In this document: positions 59,040 to 64,000 of the stretch, piece after piece | How the letters are laid out: the number at the start of each line of letters is the position of its first letter | Position numbering within the stretch: position 1 is the stretch's first letter | Source: Micrasema longulum | Taxonomy: Eukaryota > Arthropoda > Insecta > Trichoptera > Brachycentridae | NCBI GenBank assembly: GCA_022494885.1 | Contig: JAGVSM010001211.1 | Coordinates: 1 to 64,000 of the forward strand | DNA: 64,000 bases | Reading direction: 5' to 3' | Notes under the pieces: generated by a model | The model's database searches: none | What the model saw: only the letters and a program-made list of their open reading frames with translations | What the model was told of the DNA's origin: nothing | Program-made: the position numbers and the translations under genes

Positions 59040-59995
59040 GCGAGCCCATTGTACTCTAAAGTACCGTTTACACGCGGACAATGCAATAGATAGGACAATA
59101 TCGTGTTGTCACAGCCTCGACCGTGCAGACAACACGAAAATTCGACCGCAGATCTCACGCGAGCGCAGCGAAAATGAATACATCATCATCATCAGTTGCG
59201 CTAAAGCCCTATGTGGGCCCTGGATTCCTCCAGAATATGTCTCCACTCCTCCCTGCGCCCTGTGGCTCTTCTCCAGTTCGTCAGGTCAATTGCCCTTAGG
59301 TCACTTTTCACATTAACCAGCTGTCTTAATTTTGGTCTGCCTGTGGTTCGTCTGCCTTCCGGCGGAGTATAAATAATTTTGCTGGGGGTGCGATTATCAT
59401 TCATTCTGTGCACATGACCCAACCATCGTAATATTCTTATTTTTATGAATTGTGCAATGTTCAGTTCGCCATACAGTGCCTCTAATTCATGATTTTACTG
59501 TCTCCTCTACACTCCGTTTTTTGTTGATACCACCAAATATCTTCGTTAATATTTTTCTTTCAATTACTTATAGGTACCATGTTTTCATGTATTTTGATCA
59601 TAACTCAAAATGAACACACGAGTGCGTTGAATACTAGCGAGTTTGCGAAAAATATTATTTATTTTATAACAAGGAATTGTTAAAAAACGATATATTTAAT
59701 AAACATAATTTTTCACTGCCCTAGTTTTCAGCAGAAAAACACGGGGAGCGACGCGCACGCGTCGAACACATTGCTATTGTCATAATGTCATGTCCGTGCG
59801 CGTTCAGCGAGGACAATGCAGCCGTGCGCGGTGGTTGGGCTAATCATTTTTCCGCGCGTATAGTCCCCTGTATCTTCGTGAGAATGTCTCGGAACAATGT
59901 CGTGTCCTACAAATTGCTGTTTACACGTGGACAATGGTCGAGTCCTGGGTGCTGGGACAGAATAGTATCGTATTGTCCACGTGTAAACGGCCTTT
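59040..59995. mobile_element. MITE family D, interrupted by a LINE
   Basis: The left terminus CCGTTTACACGCGGACAATG (59067-59086) and the right terminus, whose complement reads GGCCGTTTACACGTGGACAA, are inverted copies. Internal blocks match 28491-28942. A LINE fragment occupies about 59177-59700. Confidence 0.68.
59177..59490 (-). pseudogene. LINE pol C-terminus
   Basis: The minus-strand frame 59422-59201 reads MGHVHRMNDNRTPSKIIYTP, GRRTTGRPKLRQLVNVKSDL, then WRHILEESRAHIGL. The G-H-V-x-R-M, G-R-P-x-L-R and terminal A-x-x-G-L blocks are typical of RTE/Jockey-type ends. A GATGATGATGATG tail lies at 59177-59190. Confidence 0.75.
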
Positions 59996-60641
59996 AAGTA
60001 TGCAGGGGAGGAGGCTAGAGGATAGAGGGGCGGAGTTATGTTTTGATGCCGAAATGACTCTTTATCGCGATGACTCTCACATTTGGCAGGTCACTGAGCC
60101 GATGAAAATTCAGAACGATATTATATACTTGTATTTCGACGCGTTAGCGAAACGGCTCATTGTGAACTCTACATCAGAAGTAATGTGTGTCGAGAATTCA
60201 TCGTTTATCGATACTTCTGATCAGAAATCAAAATTGGAATTATAAACATTTTAAATAATTCGTTAATCGGATGGAAAACCTGACGGTTTAGAGTAAGAAT
60301 TTCTTAATGTGGGTTAAACGGTTTATATAATGTTTTTCTCTACTAAATTTAAATAAAAATAAGCATAGTTTAACATAATTAAATGTATTATGATGTACAA
60401 ACTGTATTATCTAAGTCCTTTCATAGATCCTACAAGTAATATACTATCCGTGCTTTTATCCATCAGGCATTTGACCTGAAAACAAGAAAGTTCTTTGAGT
60501 AACCGAAGAAAAATCTCGTGAGCTCAATAAGAATACGTGTTGTATATACGCATACGTGTACAGACGGGTAAGGTTTTTATAATTTCAATTAGTGTATTAA
60601 TATCCTATCATTCAGAAGACAGGTTATTTTATTATGCGTTT

Positions 60642-60865
60642 CAGAGTAATAAGGCGCCACGGCTGCAGATGCGGCATTTCGCTCTATTTCATAGAACAGA
60701 AGCGTCGCAAATTTTTGGTTTGGTTTGTGGTTTAACAACAAACGCGTAACGGACTGTTTCGGTTTACGCTTACCTACGACCTGAACTATAGCTAACTTCG
60801 TGATTGATAATCCTATATTGATTTTTATCTGCTCTACAGCTTTGGCGTGACGCCTTATTACTCTG
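60642..60865. mobile_element. hAT-like MITE, 224 bp
   Basis: Terminal inverted repeats CAGAGTAATAAGGCGCCACG and its complement match with one difference. TATGCGTTT occurs at 60633-60641 and at 60869-60877. CAG-starting ends with an 8- to 9-bp duplication fit hAT. Three extra bases (AGG) lie between the right end and the duplication. Confidence 0.75.
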
Positions 60866-61089
60866 AGGTATGCGTTTAGTGATATTTTTCTTCTAAATAA
60901 GAATGTGTCGTAGAACTTGAATCGTAGATCAATTGAACGTAGTTATGCAGAAAGCAGCCAGCCATAGAAAAGTGAAACTGAGATAATAGCACTTTTATGA
61001 AAAGAGTGAATATTCAAATCTACACAACAGTGCGACATGTTTTTGACTTTAACAAATGATGAACAACGAATACATTAGTTTTTTTAAAT

Positions 61090-61140
61090 ATTACAAACAA
61101 GAATCTAATTATGTATTACAAACAAGAATCTAATTATGTA
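61090..61140. repeat. Two tandem copies of a 25-bp unit
   Basis: ATTACAAACAAGAATCTAAT followed by TATGT is repeated directly. Confidence 0.85.
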
Positions 61141-61289
61141 ATTTCTAAGTGTTGTGGGTGTTTTCTGCAAATTGAAAAATGCCGTTTTTGTGATCGACAC
61201 TTCATAAGGTAATTTTTTAATATATTTTTTTATTTTATTAATTTTTCACGCCCATAAGGCTTTTATATACATAAAAGTTATATAAAATA

Positions 61290-61576
61290 TAAGTATACAA
61301 ACAACATTAAATTTAAAAAATACAATATAAAGCAACAAAAAATAGAACAGTGTTTAGAAGTAAAGTTGGTATAAAAAAAGAAGATGAGTATATAAACAAC
61401 ATAAATTTAAAAAAAATACAATATAAAGAAATAAAAGATAGGAACAGTGTTAAGAAGTATAGTTGGTATAAAAATAAAAAGATGAGTGTATTAACAACAT
61501 AAATTTTAAAAATACAATATAAAGTAATAAAATATAAAACTGTGTTTAGAAGTTAAGTTGGTTATAAAAAAATTTA
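61290..61576. repeat. Three tandem copies of a ~98-bp unit
   Basis: Each unit has ACAACATAAATTT, AATACAATATAAAG, a GTGTTTAGAAG-like block and AGTTGGTATAAAAA, with small indels. It probably lies within a LINE 3' UTR, since a LINE 3' end is close by at 61766. Confidence 0.8.
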
Positions 61577-61765
61577 AAAAAATTATAAATATAAATATAT
61601 TTTTAAATAAGCTAAAGAAATGCAGTTAAACGATTAAGGCAGCTAGGTACATAATGTTATAAAATACAATATGAACAGAATATTAAGTTCTATTTGATAT
61701 GGAACATATACATTGATATTTAAAATTTACAAGACTCACGCTAAAGACATCGATGTTGTTAGTAT

Positions 61766-62265
61766 ATTTATTTATTTATTTAACTTTTTGTACATAGTGT
61801 TATTTGTACATTGGCGGGCTTATTGCCAAATGGCAATTTCTTCCACATGCATCCGCACTACTGGTGAATTCGCGCTGTAATTGGTCGATAATGGACCGCA
61901 GTAGAACAGAGTATTACATCGGGTAACTCGACCAGGCACTCGCACACTAATCAAATTGATAAGTTCACAACAATCGAACATAGATATTATTATTTTAAAC
62001 AAAAAAAGCAAGTCATTTAATTTTCGTCTGTTTTCTAATGTTTGGGTGTTTAAATAATCATTTAAGTATGTGTAATTTATGTATTCAATCGGTATACTTA
62101 ATTTAAAATTGATAAAACGCAAAAATTTATGCTGAACTCTTTCGATGTCCTTAACATGAACCCTGTAATACGGTGACCATAAAACTGAGTTATACTCGAG
62201 TTGACTTCGCACTTCGCACAATTTAAACAGTTTTTTGTAAAAACGGTCTGGCTGTTTTTAGCAGA
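61766..62265 (-). pseudogene. Jockey-like LINE pol C-terminus with 3' end
   Basis: The minus strand reads FYKKLFKLCEVRSQLEYNSV, LWSPYYRVHVKDIERVQHKF, NRRKLNDLLFLFKI and RVPGRVTRCNTLFY, then NYSANSPVVRMH. The frame runs straight into a 3' end with EEIAIWQ and a stop, then GCCCGCCAATGTACAAATAA and an AAATAAAT tail at 61766. That terminal ~80 bp is shared with the CR1-like LINE at 39329. 5'-truncated. Confidence 0.85.
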
Positions 62266-63735
62266 ACATAGAATTGACCTTACTGCATCCGATAACACCA
62301 ATATCTCATTTTTCAAATTGTGGACTGGCTGCTTTTTGCATAACTACGTTCAATTATTCTTGTGCAGTTTTCCGAGAAGCAATGTTAGATATTGCTCACC
62401 GTCTCCCACAATATAGATAGTATTGTTTATTGTGCAGTACAGAGCGCAAAGTATAGAGTATGGAAGTATGGAATGGAGTACACTGCCCGTATCTCGATCT
62501 ACTCTCGCCTTTTAGAAGCCCACTGCGCCGCGGGTCAAAGGCCAGATCGATCCAGTGTGATCAGGAATCCAATTACATGAATTACATCTACCGAATATCC
62601 TATAATATAATTTTCGTTTCGATCTTTGATCTCGCTCAGTGTGTGCAGTCACCGGAGGCTAATTTACTGGATTCTTTCTTTTGTGCTTGCGCACTATCTT
62701 CCTTTCTCTATCAGTTATGACTTAAACTATGCACTTTGACGATACTGAATACTGACCCGTGACTGTGTAGTGTTTTGATTGTTGAGAGCGTGTCTTCCCC
62801 TACTCCATCGAGGCACCCCCGCGACCTATCTACTTGTCATGCTTAGTAACGTGTTAATATGGAGGGACGTATGTTTTCCCCTCGTTTAGTTTGCATTTTC
62901 TCCTTACCGTTTGCTTGTTTACTTTTTCCACGCGTTTGTATTAAACTATTGTGCAATCTACTCCACATGTATGTTTGTATCGTGTACGCGCCTACATAGA
63001 TAATACACTCCCATTACTCCCGCGCTCATTATAATGTTAAACCCTTATCAAACGCTCTTTGTTTTATGACTTAAATAATTTCATTCAAACGGGTTTGTGT
63101 GCCGCAACAACTCGTGATTATATTGGGGTTTAAATAGTTTCATCATCTCATTGGTATTCTTCACTCCGCGGAAAATAAATCCTTTCGTTTTATTATCATT
63201 TTTAAAACCAAATTAATTTCTCGAGTTGATTAAAACATGAACCATCTGGCGTCAGGATTCCTTTCACTAGAAAACTCTCAAATGAAATGTTCGGTACGTC
63301 TGTGTCTGCAAACAATGGGTAACTTCAGAATTGTGGTAACTGTTGCCATAAATTCGCGTTAATATTACAAATTTCTCGAATTCCAGGTACTAACCGAGGC
63401 ACGTACATCTGTCTGTTGTTAGGATAGTGGTCCAATACACAAACACTCTGAACGAAAGGTACATTGAAAGTGGAGATAGGCATCAGCCTCCTTATAACGA
63501 TAATCTTACGCCTTCATTTGTAAATCTAAACGATGAATCCTGCGGCTGTAAGATCTTTTAATCCGAGCTCGTCCTAAGCTAATGTTTTATTATATTACTT
63601 CTGCGTTCCATATTTTTTCCCCTTAAAATTACTTCCAATTTACTCGTAGAAACAATGTTCGCGAGTAAAATAATACCTCGCTTATTGTTAGTTTTAAACC
63701 GTTGCGCAGATATTTGCAAGTCGTCGAGATAAACT
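62266..63735. other. Intergenic sequence, no gene seen
   Basis: No family was recognised. Confidence 0.4.
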
Positions 63736-63812
63736 GAAATGACTGAAATGGCTCAAAAGTAGACAGCGGAGAGACTATCACTCCCTCTCACTTCTGTTTA
63801 ATGTACTTCATA
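63736..63812 (+). pseudogene. CR1-like LINE fragment
   Basis: ATGGCTCAAAAGTAGACAGC through TTAATGTACTTCATAG is the complement of 39836-39905. A T run follows. Confidence 0.75.
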
Positions 63813-63861
63813 GTTTTTTTTTTTTATTAATATCCCTACAGAGATGAGGTAGAATTTTTTT

Positions 63862-64000
63862 CAAATTCAGGATTATCGATATTCGAGCGTTTACAGGGCT
63901 TATGACCTGTCATTGGCTGGGTTAAGTGGCCACTTTACGTTTTACAACATTCCCCATTCCGCTTATTAGCGAACATCGACACAGGCAACATTTTGATTTT
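63862..64000 (+). repeat. Dispersed repeat C, continues past the window
   Basis: ACAGGGCTTATGACCTGTCA, TTAAGTGGCCACTTTACGT and ACATTCCCCATTCCG match 41358-41440. Confidence 0.7.

Noticed and set aside
61290..61576. CRISPR-like array
   Set aside because: Whole ~98-bp units repeat with drift; there is no short repeat plus unique spacer structure, and the DNA is eukaryotic.

Overview
The window is AT-rich eukaryotic DNA, most likely from an insect and probably a moth or butterfly. The evidence is the density of nested retroelement remnants, the LINE tails ending in TTTA repeats, the LINE 3' motif around TTGCCATTTGGCAA, and a Kabuki/CsRn1-type Ty3 element. The taxonomic call is an inference. I found no convincing host protein-coding gene and no intact tRNA or rRNA gene. 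Nearly everything supportable is mobile DNA or its debris.

Left end (449-6461): a nearly complete Ty3/Gypsy LTR retrotransposon on the minus strand. It has two 363-bp LTRs that differ at two positions, a 4-bp target duplication, a primer-binding site resembling the 3' part of tRNA-Trp, gag with a C-X2-H-X9-C-X3-C motif, a canonical -1 slippery site next to the gag stop, and a pol broken by three single-base frame losses plus an apparent deletion of the integrase GPY/F module. There is no room for env.

7-31 kb: sparse debris. It includes two tRNA-headed SINE families, LINE RT tails, foldback elements (a 92-bp one at 7.2 kb and a 245-bp one at 26.0 kb), inverted-repeat MITEs, and GC-rich patches at 8.3, 13.9 and 15.1 kb whose role I cannot tell.

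31-56 kb: the most interesting part. At least nine terminal segments of Penelope-like elements (PLEs) occur here. Several sit just downstream of recognisable GIY-YIG endonuclease C-terminal coding (FKVLHVE, EILEI). The termini share a type I hammerhead ribozyme layout: stem I, CTGANGA, one extra base, stem II, GAA, a short near-palindromic stem III, a cleavage triplet, stem I. The stem sequences differ between families while pairing is kept, which is strong evidence for a conserved RNA fold. Insertion order can be read in places: one PLE terminus at 39-40.5 kb was hit twice by LINEs, and a SINE at 48.8-49.7 kb was split by a CR1-like LINE.

33.7-35.0 kb is a 1.3-kb element with perfect 30-bp terminal inverted repeats. 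53.5-54.4 kb holds a dead hAT transposase. 57-64 kb has further LINE remnants, an interrupted MITE, a hAT-like MITE and a ~100-bp tandem repeat.
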